Shown: positions 34,332 to 42,327 of the stretch, one piece after another
Position numbering within the stretch: the stretch's first letter is position 1
Layout: each line of letters starts with the position of its first letter
DNA from: Pseudomonadota bacterium
GTDB lineage: Bacteria > Myxococcota_A > UBA796 > UBA9615
Assembly: GCA_024229515.1 (NCBI GenBank)
Contig: JAAESI010000242.1
Coordinates: 124,001-188,000 of the forward strand
DNA length: 64,000 bases
Direction of reading: 5' to 3'
Translations under genes and position numbers: made by a program
Notes under the pieces: model-generated
Databases searched by the model: none
What the model was told of the DNA's origin: nothing
Seen by the model: the letters and a program-made list of their open reading frames with translations, nothing else

Positions 34332-35558
34332 CTATTGGGACTCGTCCACCAAGATGGCCGGAATTGGCGCGTCTGCGAGGTGATCATCCACCGCTCGGAC
34401 AAGCGCCACAGCGAACCGGAGGGCCTCTCCCAGCGACTCGGGATCGACCGCGGCGGCCACATCGTCGTGCGTGTGCAGGAGCATCGGACGCTCCCCGTCG
34501 ATCATCGAGGTGAGGGTCACGGCGCGAAGCCCCGCCTCGGTGGCGACGCCGGCGTCGGTGGTGCCGACCACCTCCGCTTCGCCGATTCCGTCAAACTCCG
34601 GCCCCGCGGCCACCCGCTCGGCGAGCCCCGGGAGCGTGGGGCGGTACGGCAGGCGGGCCCAGCGCCCCTCGGCGGTGACGATGTGGAGCTTTCCGAGGCC
34701 GACCTCGTCGATGTTGATGACGTAGGTGGTGTCGGGATCGAGGTGCCGCCGGAACTGGGTCAGGAAGGCTCGCATCCCCCCGGCTTCGGGCTCCCGATCG
34801 CCGGTCGCGACGACCCACAGCTCCGTGTTCTGCAGCGGCTGCCGGGCGATCTGCTTGGCGAGCCCCCAGGCCACGGCCAGCCCCGACGCGTTGTCGATCG
34901 CACCTTCGACGGGCGGGGAGCGCCACCAGTCCAGCGCGAGCACGAGCAGGCCCACGTGGATGAAGGCGGCGCCGAGGAACAGGGTCAGGGCGAACGCCGA
35001 GATGTCCGCTCGCGACCCCTGCTCGGCGGCGGCGATCGTCTGGGCGGCCCCGGCGGCGAGCACCAGCGTGCCGGGGTGAAGCGTGCGGCCCGGCTGCTCG
35101 CGGTGGGTCGTCCACCGCTTCACCCACGGATGGAACAGGGCGGAGCTGGAGGCGACGTCAGCGTGCGCGACCACCAGGACCTTGCCGCGGGCGTCCGGCT
35201 TGCGCAGGCGGGCGACCATGTTTCCGGTGATCCGCTTGAGCAGGAACCAACGCAGGATGCGCGGACGTCCCCGCAGTTCGCCGTAGAACGAGAGCGTCGC
35301 CACGAACGACAGCAGCGTCCCCGGGATCGGCCGGGCGAGGCTCAGCAGCAGCGCTCCCAGGAAGACGCCCGCGTGAAGGATCAGGATGTTGGGCAGCGGC
35401 GGGGGGCAGACGGCGCCCTCGACAACCGCGTCCAGTCCGATACGGTCCATACGGCCCGCAAAGGTCGCCTGGCAGGTGCGCTCGGCTTCGGAGCCGGCGA
35501 CCCGACCGCGAAAGTCCGACTGCGCCTCGATGAACTCGATCAGGGGGGCTGTTTTCAC
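34332..35558 (-). CDS. Membrane-associated M28-family peptidase
   Basis: 408 residues. Zinc aminopeptidase-like motifs: VVAHADVAS (first ligand His), GAIDNASGLAVAWGLA (bridging Asp), GDREPEAGGMRAFL (catalytic Glu region, where the usual Glu-Glu is split), INIDEVG (Asp ligand) and LHTHDDV (last His). Two or three hydrophobic stretches lie within the N-terminal half (about 70-105 and 190-225), so the catalytic domain is interrupted by membrane segments. The GTG at 35556-35558 is the best start. It diverges from the qhp operon. Confidence 0.76.
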   Translation of the reverse strand: MKTAPLIEFIEAQSDFRGRVAGSEAERTCQATFAGRMDRIGLDAVVEGAVCPPPLPNILILHAGVFLGALLLSLARPIPGTLLSFVATLSFYGELRGRPRILRWFLLKRITGNMVARLRKPDARGKVLVVAHADVASSSALFHPWVKRWTTHREQPGRTLHPGTLVLAAGAAQTIAAAEQGSRADISAFALTLFLGAAFIHVGLLVLALDWWRSPPVEGAIDNASGLAVAWGLAKQIARQPLQNTELWVVATGDREPEAGGMRAFLTQFRRHLDPDTTYVINIDEVGLGKLHIVTAEGRWARLPYRPTLPGLAERVAAGPEFDGIGEAEVVGTTDAGVATEAGLRAVTLTSMIDGERPMLLHTHDDVAAAVDPESLGEALRFAVALVRAVDDHLADAPIPAILVDESQ

Positions 35559-35625
35559 GAGGAAGCCATTCGAAGGCAAGAGCCGAAGAATCGCGTGACG
35601 CCGAAGGCGGCGCGTCCCGTAGGGA

Positions 35626-35646
35626 CTGCACGCAGGACGCGTGCAG
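35626..35646. repeat. Perfect 8-bp inverted repeat upstream of the qhp promoter
   Basis: Arms CTGCACGC (35626-35633) and GCGTGCAG (35639-35646) flank AGGAC. The repeat ends 19 bases before the -10 box of the qhp-like operon, covering the -35 region. It is placed as a regulator operator for this operon or for the divergent peptidase gene. Confidence 0.6.
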
Positions 35647-35665
35647 CAATTGTCGCGGAGATGGC

Positions 35666-35671
35666 TATACT
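35666..35671 (+). promoter_or_regulatory. -10 box of the qhp-like operon
   Basis: TATACT at 35666-35671, five of six consensus bases, with no good -35 box 17 bases upstream, so an activator may be needed. Unlike most promoters here it is followed by a leader with a Shine-Dalgarno (AAAGG) before the qhpD ATG at 35696. Confidence 0.6.
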
Positions 35672-35695
35672 CCACCACCTCAAGAAAGGTAGCCC

Positions 35696-37120
35696 ATGAC
35701 CCTGGTCAAGGACGAGCTGGTCCCTGTCGTGCAGGCTGGGGCTGAGTACGTCTTCCACGTTCCGACTTCTTCCTTCTACGAGCTCGACGCGACGACCCGC
35801 GACGTGCTCGAGGCGGTCGAGCGGCTGGACAGCGTGCCCGACAGCCAGCTCAGCGCCGCCGTCTCCGGTTCGACCGGCGCGGACGAGACCGAGGTCACAG
35901 AGATCCTGTCCGATCTCGTCAAGCTTCGCTTGCTCGTCCCTCGGGATACCAAAGGAAGCGCCGACACGGACCCGACCCCGCGGGGCACGGGCGTCCGCAA
36001 CCTCACGCTCCACGTCGCCCACAACTGCAACCTGAACTGCGGGTACTGCTACGCCGAGGCGGGGCTGTACAAGGGCAAGGCGACGCTGATGAGCGTCGAG
36101 CGCGCCCGAGAGTACGTGGATTGGCTCTTCGACCAGGCCGACCCGGACGCACGCGAGCTCGGAGTCACCTTCTTCGGCGGCGAGCCGCTGCTGAACTTCC
36201 CCGTCGTCGAGACCACCGTGCGGTACGCGCAGGAGCGGGCCCAGCGTGATGGCAAGCGGGTGCGCTTCGGCATCACCACCAACGGCACCCTCATCACCCC
36301 GGTGATCAGCGACTTCCTCCGCGACATCCGCGCGACGGTGACGATTTCGGTCGACGCCAAAGGCAAGACCAACGACCGCCTCCGCCCCTACCACTCCGGC
36401 CGCGGCAGCTACGACATCGTGATGGACAAGATCCAGCCCCTGCTGGAGTCCGGGATGTGCGCCGCGCGGGTGACGGTGACGAAGGTGAACCTCAACGTCG
36501 TCGAGACGGTCGAGACCCTGCTGGAGGCCGGCTTCACGGAGGTCGGCTGCTCCCCGGTCGACGCCAAGAACCCGGCCTACGACCTGGACGGCAAGGACTA
36601 CGCCGAGCTCCTCGAGGGGTTCCGCGTGCTGGTCGCCCGGTACGTCGACGAGGCCGCCGAGGGCCGCAGGTACGGCTTCAGCAACATCGGGAACATCCTC
36701 AAGGCCGTGCACAACGGCCACAACAAGGAGTACCCCTGCGGCGCCGGCATCCAGATGGTGGCGGGCGCGCCCAACGGGAACATGTCTCTGTGCCACCGCT
36801 TCGTCGGGGAGGACGAGTACGTCCTGGGCTCGCTGGAGGCCGGCGGCCTGGACGAGGCCAAGCGCAAGCAGATGCTCGACGAGCTCGCGCTCAAGGAGCG
36901 CTCGGACTGCAGCAAGTGCTGGGCGCGGTACATCTGCAGCGGCGGATGCCACCACGTCAATTTCCTGTTCAATGGGGATCCGCAGAAGACCTACCTGACG
37001 CACTGCGACTGGCTCCGAGCCTGGTATCGAACCGGGTTGGAGGCATACGCCGAGATTCTCCAGCGAAATCCTGCTTTCATTAATCAGTTCATCGATCCCG
37101 GCTGGGTCTGCCGGAACTAG
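35696..37120 (+). CDS. qhpD: Radical SAM/SPASM peptide cyclase, QhpD-like
   Basis: 474 residues, close to QhpD of Paracoccus. The radical SAM cluster motif CNLNCGYC occupies Cys111/115/118. FFGGEPLLNF (the GGE SAM-amine motif) and TTNGTL follow. The C terminus is a SPASM-type region with YPCGAG, LCHRF, CSKCWARYICSGGC and a last Cys near CDW, enough for two auxiliary 4Fe-4S clusters. QhpD makes the Cys-to-Asp/Glu methine thioether bonds inside the gamma-subunit peptide. The immediate downstream gene encodes exactly such a peptide, 12 bases away, which makes the assignment firm. The N-terminal 100 residues resemble a peptide-recognition region. Confidence 0.92.
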   Translation: MTLVKDELVPVVQAGAEYVFHVPTSSFYELDATTRDVLEAVERLDSVPDSQLSAAVSGSTGADETEVTEILSDLVKLRLLVPRDTKGSADTDPTPRGTGVRNLTLHVAHNCNLNCGYCYAEAGLYKGKATLMSVERAREYVDWLFDQADPDARELGVTFFGGEPLLNFPVVETTVRYAQERAQRDGKRVRFGITTNGTLITPVISDFLRDIRATVTISVDAKGKTNDRLRPYHSGRGSYDIVMDKIQPLLESGMCAARVTVTKVNLNVVETVETLLEAGFTEVGCSPVDAKNPAYDLDGKDYAELLEGFRVLVARYVDEAAEGRRYGFSNIGNILKAVHNGHNKEYPCGAGIQMVAGAPNGNMSLCHRFVGEDEYVLGSLEAGGLDEAKRKQMLDELALKERSDCSKCWARYICSGGCHHVNFLFNGDPQKTYLTHCDWLRAWYRTGLEAYAEILQRNPAFINQFIDPGWVCRN

Positions 37121-37132
37121 GGGCTTCACCGC

Positions 37133-37429
37133 ATGAGTCGCATCAAGCCGATCAACACCAAGGCGCAGAAGATCGCGGAGACCGTCCACCGGGACGTCCG
37201 CGGCTACGCCTTCTCCGATTGCTGTGCATCCTTCGCTCCCGGCTGGGAAGTGGGCACGGGTGACAACCCCGATCCCTGCCCCTGGAAGCACGATCTCCAG
37301 CTGTGCTGGGTGACTTGCTACTGGATGGGCCAGGTGCCCGACACCAACAGCTACGGCAGCTGGCTGGACACCTGCAACAACATCAACGACGACTGGCGCA
37401 ACCTCTGCACCATCCCGGACAACGGGTAA
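37133..37429 (+). CDS. qhpC: Quinohemoprotein amine dehydrogenase gamma subunit (CTQ peptide) precursor
   Basis: 98 residues. A leader of about 28 residues precedes a Cys-rich core whose order matches known QhpC: C30-x8-E39 in PGWEV, C49-x4-D54, then C58 (LQLC), C62 (WVTC), W64 and D70 (QVPD), and DDWRNL near the end. By alignment, C58-W64 would form cysteine tryptophylquinone, and C30-E39, C49-D54 and C62-D70 the three thioether bridges. The second loop is one residue shorter than in Paracoccus/Pseudomonas. Extra Cys at 31, 81 and 92 are unusual and may form a disulfide or further crosslinks. The leader should be removed by the downstream protease. Confidence 0.92.
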   Translation: MSRIKPINTKAQKIAETVHRDVRGYAFSDCCASFAPGWEVGTGDNPDPCPWKHDLQLCWVTCYWMGQVPDTNSYGSWLDTCNNINDDWRNLCTIPDNG

Positions 37430-37436
37430 GGGGGTC

Positions 37437-38462
37437 ATGATGCGCCTGCTCTGGACTTGCCTCTGCTTCGCCCTGTTGGCTCCCGCCACGGCCCTCGCCG
37501 GCCAGACCGCGTGGGTCTCCAGCAACCACATCCAGATCGTGGACCTCGACACCGCCAAGGTGGTGGGTCGGATCCCGCTCCAGGAGTTCATCCACGACAT
37601 GGAGTTCAGCCGCGACGGCAGCTCCGTGTACGTCGCCAGCTCCAAGGGGCTGCGGGTCGCGGACGCCAACAAGCTCGAGTTCGTCCAGAAGGTGGACGAT
37701 CGTGCGACCTCGGCCGTCTCGGTCAGCGCCGACGGCACCCGCCTCGCCGCGATCCACCGCGCTGATGGCGACAGCTCGCAGGCCGCCCGTGTGGCCGGCC
37801 TCCCGCTGCCTCCGTCCGAGGTCGTCGTCTACAGCACCCTCAGCATGACCGTGGAGCACAGCTTCCACGTCGCCGCGCAGGCCCTCGACGTGGTCCTGGA
37901 CCCCGACGGAGACCGCGTCTACGTGCTCGTCCCCCACGAAGGAAGCGTGTACGTGCACGACCTCGAAGGCACGCTGCTGCAGACGTTCGAGCTGACCGAC
38001 CAGGGCGGCACGCACGGCGCGATGCTCAGCGGCCTCGCGTTGGCCCCCGACGGCTCCCGCCTCGTCGTCCCCGTCACCGATTCGGAGGAGTCCTGGCTCG
38101 CCGACATCGACCTCGCCGGTGAGCGCGAGCCTGCCGACCAGGTGCTCAAGCAGGGCCTCGGCCACGCCCGGCGCGTGCAGGGGCTCAGCTGGGACGAGGA
38201 CGGCAGCGGCGTCTACGTCAGCGCCGTGCGCGGCGTCGTGAAGTTCAACCGCATCGGCCTCCCGGTGGCGTGGAAGCGCTTCGGCGTGAACTACGTCGAC
38301 GTGCAGCCGATCCCCGGCGGCGACGAGACGGTCATGGTGACCCCGACCTTCTCCAGCACCCGCGGCAGCGGCGGCGTCTCTGTGGTTGGCGCGGACGGCT
38401 CCGTCCTGCGCACCGTCGAGCTCCCCGACATGAGCCCGTTCGTGGTCGCGGTCCGTCCCTGA
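37437..38462 (+). CDS. qhpB: Beta-propeller subunit, QhpB-like
   Basis: 341 residues. A Sec signal peptide (hydrophobic, ending ATALAG about residue 22) is followed by repeated propeller blades of the YVTN/WD type (IQIVDLDTAKVVGRI, FSRDGSSVYVAS, VDVVLDPDGDRVYVL-like, LALAPDGSRLVVP, SWDEDGSGVYVSA). The beta subunit of QHNDH is a seven-bladed propeller of about this size that packs against the CTQ-bearing gamma subunit. It starts 7 bases after qhpC. Without the synteny it would only be called a propeller protein. Confidence 0.84.
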   Translation: MMRLLWTCLCFALLAPATALAGQTAWVSSNHIQIVDLDTAKVVGRIPLQEFIHDMEFSRDGSSVYVASSKGLRVADANKLEFVQKVDDRATSAVSVSADGTRLAAIHRADGDSSQAARVAGLPLPPSEVVVYSTLSMTVEHSFHVAAQALDVVLDPDGDRVYVLVPHEGSVYVHDLEGTLLQTFELTDQGGTHGAMLSGLALAPDGSRLVVPVTDSEESWLADIDLAGEREPADQVLKQGLGHARRVQGLSWDEDGSGVYVSAVRGVVKFNRIGLPVAWKRFGVNYVDVQPIPGGDETVMVTPTFSSTRGSGGVSVVGADGSVLRTVELPDMSPFVVAVRP

Positions 38463-39439
38463 CGTCGACCGGGTACTGCATCGGCGTCCCGGATCGACGC
38501 CGGATCGACCAGCTCGTCTCCACTCCCGACGAACGCCGGGGTGAATGCTCGTGGGCGGGCCCGATTCCGTCCTGGAGCCGGATCTACTTCGGCGTCGAGT
38601 TCTGCCAGCACCTGATCCCCTCGGTCGAAGACGTCGAAGCAGCCGCCGCCACCGCGCGTGACCGCGGCTGGGGGCTGACCCTGCTCACCCCGTACGCCAC
38701 CAACGACTTCGTCGAGCGGATCGACGGCCTCATGGAGGTGATGGAGGGCGCCCCCGATCCCGAGATCGTCGTCAACGACTGGGGCGTGCTCCGCCGCGCC
38801 CGCGCCCGCGGCCTCCCGGTGGTCCTGGGCCGCGGCCTCGACCGCTCCGTCCGCGATCCCCGGCTCCCCGACGTGGGCCCCGAGCACCTCGGCGGCGACG
38901 CCCCGCCCCCTTCGTGGAAGCAGGCGAGCCACGGCGCCTCGGCCTTTCGCGCCCTGATGAAGCGGTTCGGCATCGAACGCATCGAGACCGACGTGCCGCT
39001 GCAGGGGCTCGCCTCCCCGCCCCCCGGAGGGCCCGCCATGACCGCCCACGTGCCGTGGGGCATGGTCGCGTCGGGCCGGGTCTGCCTGGTGAACGCCTGG
39101 GGCAAGCCGGCGTCGCTGCGGTTCGTCGCCCCCAAGCACTGCGATGCTCCCTGCCGCAGATTCACCATCGAACTGCGCGCGCCCTGGTCCCGCCGCGAAG
39201 GAGGTGCAGGGGCGCTGCCGATGGTCGACGCAGGCGAGATCCTGCCGCTGACGGCGGTGCTCAACCGGCGGCGCAACAAGCTCCCCGCCGAGGGAGCCGA
39301 TGCCGCCCCCCGCTTCTGGCAGAAGGGCAACACGCACTTCTACAAGCTGGAAGGCGAAGCCCTTCGTCGGGCCCTGGACTGGGTGGCCCAGACCGAGCGC
39401 GTCGATCGCGTCGTCGTCGCGCCCGAACTCCCCATGTAG
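38459..39439 (+). CDS. U32-family protein, UbiV-like putative oxygen-independent hydroxylase component
   Basis: About 326 residues. The TIM-barrel-like N terminus RIYFGVEFC aligns with the UbiV start of the barrel (IYLGEAVC), including its first cluster Cys. Then come LTLLTPYATNDFVERIDGL and EIVVNDWGVLRRARARGLPVV, as in UbiV-type U32 proteins. Three more Cys occur as C-x18-C-x3-C (codons at 39083, 39140 and 39152), matching the UbiV 4Fe-4S set (C-x12-C-x3-C). No ATG/GTG/TTG precedes the homology; the start is put at CTG 38459, overlapping qhpB by 4 bases. Position between qhpB and the UbiU-like gene suggests a heterodimer acting on QhpC. Confidence 0.76.
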   Translation: MTSTGYCIGVPDRRRIDQLVSTPDERRGECSWAGPIPSWSRIYFGVEFCQHLIPSVEDVEAAAATARDRGWGLTLLTPYATNDFVERIDGLMEVMEGAPDPEIVVNDWGVLRRARARGLPVVLGRGLDRSVRDPRLPDVGPEHLGGDAPPPSWKQASHGASAFRALMKRFGIERIETDVPLQGLASPPPGGPAMTAHVPWGMVASGRVCLVNAWGKPASLRFVAPKHCDAPCRRFTIELRAPWSRREGGAGALPMVDAGEILPLTAVLNRRRNKLPAEGADAAPRFWQKGNTHFYKLEGEALRRALDWVAQTERVDRVVVAPELPM

Positions 39440-39460
39440 CGGTGCTAGGGTCCGGCCGCT

Positions 39461-40540
39461 TTGCACATCCTCAGCCCTGTCGCCTCCCCCGAGGAGGTTG
39501 AGCCGCTCGCCGACGGCGGCGCGGACGAGCTCTTCTGCGGGATCTTTCCGACCGAGTGGTACGAGCGGTGGGGCCGCGGCGCGTGGCCCAACCGGCGCGG
39601 CCCGGGACCGGCCAACGTCGAGTCGGTGGACGAGTTGGGGGCGATCGCCGACGCCGCCCACGCGCGGGACCGCAAGGTGTTCGTCGCGCTGAACCAGCAG
39701 TTCCACCCCGACGATCAGGCCGAGTTCCTGCTGGAGTTGGCGCGGCGCATCCAGGATCGCGGGGCCGCGGACGCGTTCATCGTCACCGATCCCGGCTTCA
39801 TCGCCCTGCTGAAGCAGGAGCTCCCGGACTGCTCGATCTTCGCCTCGACGGTGTCGGTCGCGCTGAACTCCGACTCGGTGAAGTTCCTCGCGGAGCTGGG
39901 TTGCGATCGGGTGATCCTGTCGCGCCACCTGGCTCTCTCGGAGCTGGCCGAGATCCGGGCTGGAGCCCCTGAAGTAGAACTCGAGGTCTTCCTCCTCAAC
40001 GACAACTGCTACTTCGAAGAAGGCTTCTGCAGCACGACCCACACGATGCCGGGCTTCGGGGTCTACTGCATGACCCCCTGGGAGCTCCAGATCACCAGGG
40101 ATGGGGCCGACGGGGCGATCGTCGATCCCGAGGAGCGAGCCCGCTGGGACTTCCTCGTGGAGGAGCACCGCGAGTACCTCCGCCACCTCGCTCATCGGGG
40201 GCATGGGGACAGCCGCGCGAAGCTGCCTCTGGGGCCGTGTGGGCTGTGCGCGATCCCCGAGCTGATCGACCTGGGCATCCACAGCGGCAAGATCGTGGGC
40301 CGGGAGGCCAACCTGTACCGGAAGATCCGCTCGGTGCAGGCCGTCCGGCACATCCGCGACACCTACCTCGAGGGACGTGACGCCAAGGCCACGAAGGCGG
40401 CCGCGGGCGAGCTTCGAGGGGACCTGCGCGGCTGCGCCTCGGGCTACTCCTGCTACTACCGCGAGGCTCGCGACCGCGATCTCATCCCCTTCCCCACCCG
40501 CGCCCGGGGCCCCCGCCGGCCGCCGCGGAAGCAGCGATGA
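39461..40540 (+). CDS. U32-family protein, UbiU-like putative oxygen-independent hydroxylase component
   Basis: 359 residues, TTG start. N terminus MHILSPVASPEEVEPLADGGADELFCG and the strand FVALNQQF are typical of U32 barrels. Cluster Cys: C183-x6-C190-x12-C203, then C260-GL-C263, followed by IPELIDLGIHSGKIVGREANL, the family's ELxxxGIxSxKIEGR element. This matches the Cys pattern that holds the 4Fe-4S cluster in UbiU, TrhP and RlhA, which hydroxylate rings or bases without O2 (prephenate-dependent in studied cases). A basic tail follows. Its stop overlaps the ABC transporter start (ATGA). I infer a role in Trp hydroxylation during CTQ formation. Confidence 0.85.
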   Translation: MHILSPVASPEEVEPLADGGADELFCGIFPTEWYERWGRGAWPNRRGPGPANVESVDELGAIADAAHARDRKVFVALNQQFHPDDQAEFLLELARRIQDRGAADAFIVTDPGFIALLKQELPDCSIFASTVSVALNSDSVKFLAELGCDRVILSRHLALSELAEIRAGAPEVELEVFLLNDNCYFEEGFCSTTHTMPGFGVYCMTPWELQITRDGADGAIVDPEERARWDFLVEEHREYLRHLAHRGHGDSRAKLPLGPCGLCAIPELIDLGIHSGKIVGREANLYRKIRSVQAVRHIRDTYLEGRDAKATKAAAGELRGDLRGCASGYSCYYREARDRDLIPFPTRARGPRRPPRKQR

Positions 40541-42327
40541 GGCCGATCCGGCCGGACGGGGTCTCACCCGCGGACACCAACGTCACGGAGAAGACGCCGA
40601 TTCCGTGGAAGCGGGTGTTCGGCTGGCTGCTGCCGTACTGGAAGGTCGAGGTCGGCCTCGGCCTGCTGATGGTGGTCGGCATCGCGCTGTCGTTGGTCTA
40701 CCCCTTCCTGATCCGCGAGATCGTCGACGACGTCATCACCTGGAAGGACACCGCGCGCCTGCTGCCGCTGGCCGGGTTGGCGTTCGCGGCCACCGCCGCG
40801 GGGCTGCTCCTGAGCGCGGGCGCCGGCTACGCGCAGACCTGGGTCACCTCCCGGGTGCTCGTGGATCTGCGGGCGCAGTCCTTCCGGCACCTCGAAGACC
40901 TGGGGCCCGCGTGGTTCGCGCGGAAGCGCCTGGGCGACGTGCTCAGCCGCATGGGCGGCGACCTGAGCGAACTGCAGCGGGTCGCCACGGGCACCTTGCT
41001 GAACGTCGTCGGCTCACTGATCACCCTGATCGCCGCCCTGGCGGGGCTGACCTACCTCCAGCCCAGGCTGCTCCTGGTGGCGGCGGGCTTCGTGCCGCTG
41101 GCGGTGGGGCTGCTGTGGATCCTCCGGCCCGTCATCCGTCGGCTGAGCCTGCGCATCCGCGAGCGCATGGCGGACATCTCCCACCACCTGCTGGAGACGT
41201 TCGTGAACCTCCGTACGGTCAAGGCCCACGGCCTCGACGGGCGCGAGGCGGACACCTTCGAGGCGCACAACGAAGCGCTGGTGCGGGCGGTACTCCTGCA
41301 CAAGCTGTGGGACGTCGGGGGCAGCGGGGCATGGCAGCTGCTGATGACCACGAACCTGCTCGCGGTGCTCGTGGTCGGCTTCTTCCTCGTCGCTGACGGG
41401 AGCATGACGGTCGGCGACCTGACCGCGTTCATGCTGTTCCAGCAGCGGCTGTACGGGCCCCTGAGCGGGCTCGCTGGCACCTACATCAACCTGCAGCGAG
41501 CGGCCGCGCCCATCGCTCGGGTGTTCGAGATTCTGGACGCCCGTCCCCTGCTGGAGGACGCCGGAGGCACCCCGATCGAGGCCCTGGAGGGGCGGGTCGA
41601 GTTCGACGAGGTCGGCTTCGCCTACGGCCCCGGACGGCCGGTGCTGCAGGACGTCTCCTTCACCCTGGAGCCCGGACGCACGCTCGCGGTGGTCGGTCCC
41701 TCAGGGGTCGGCAAGACGACGGTCATCGACCTGCTGTTCCGCTTCCTCGTGCCCCACGCGGGCTCGGTGCGGCTCGACGGGGTCGATCTCAAGGCCCTGG
41801 ACCTGACGACGGTGCTGTCCCAGGTCGCGATGGTCGGCCAGCAGCCGGCGCTGTTCAGCGCGACGCTCCGGGAGAACCTGCGCTGGTTGGATCCCGACGC
41901 GACGGACGAGGCCCTCGGTGGGGTCGTCGCCAAGGTCGGCATGGCCGGCTTCATCGAGTCGCTCCCCGAGGGGCTGGACACCGAACTGGGCGACCGCGGC
42001 GTGCGGCTCAGCGAGGGGCAGCGTCAGCGGATCGGCCTGGCTCGCGCGCTCCTGCGGGACCCGCCCTTGCTGGTGCTGGACGAGGTCACCTCGGCCCTGG
42101 ACTGGGAGAGCGACCGCGTGATCGTCGAGGCGCTCCGGGAACGGCGGGAAGCGGGCCGCACGACGCTGGTGGTGACCCACCGCATGCACTTGGCGGCCGA
42201 AGCTGACGAGGTCGTCGTGCTGGATGGCGGACGCGTCGTGCAGCAGGGTCCGCACGACGAACTGCTCGCCGCCGAAGGCCTGTACACCCGGCTGTGGGCG
42301 CTGCAGACCGGCGGACCTGAAGCCTGA
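40537..42327 (+). CDS. qhpF: ABC exporter half-transporter, QhpF-like
   Basis: 596 residues: six membrane helices (about 25-320), then an ATPase with Walker A GPSGVGKTT, Q-loop region VAMVGQQPALFSATL, signature LSEGQRQRIGLARALL, Walker B LLVLDEVTSALD and switch His in VVTHRMH. In Paracoccus an ABC exporter encoded in the qhp cluster is needed for QHNDH formation and is proposed to carry the processed gamma peptide to the periplasm; QhpC here lacks a Sec signal, in keeping with that. The ATG overlaps the U32 gene stop by 4 bases. General multidrug or lipid export remains possible if the context were ignored. Confidence 0.85.
   Translation: MRPIRPDGVSPADTNVTEKTPIPWKRVFGWLLPYWKVEVGLGLLMVVGIALSLVYPFLIREIVDDVITWKDTARLLPLAGLAFAATAAGLLLSAGAGYAQTWVTSRVLVDLRAQSFRHLEDLGPAWFARKRLGDVLSRMGGDLSELQRVATGTLLNVVGSLITLIAALAGLTYLQPRLLLVAAGFVPLAVGLLWILRPVIRRLSLRIRERMADISHHLLETFVNLRTVKAHGLDGREADTFEAHNEALVRAVLLHKLWDVGGSGAWQLLMTTNLLAVLVVGFFLVADGSMTVGDLTAFMLFQQRLYGPLSGLAGTYINLQRAAAPIARVFEILDARPLLEDAGGTPIEALEGRVEFDEVGFAYGPGRPVLQDVSFTLEPGRTLAVVGPSGVGKTTVIDLLFRFLVPHAGSVRLDGVDLKALDLTTVLSQVAMVGQQPALFSATLRENLRWLDPDATDEALGGVVAKVGMAGFIESLPEGLDTELGDRGVRLSEGQRQRIGLARALLRDPPLLVLDEVTSALDWESDRVIVEALRERREAGRTTLVVTHRMHLAAEADEVVVLDGGRVVQQGPHDELLAAEGLYTRLWALQTGGPEA

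Noticed and set aside
35555..37738. 727-codon open frame antisense to qhpD and qhpC
   Set aside because: Shadow of the radical SAM gene with no recognisable domain.
38291..40567. 758-codon open frame antisense to the U32 genes
   Set aside because: The plus-strand frames match U32 proteins with conserved Cys; the antisense frame shows only compositional bias.
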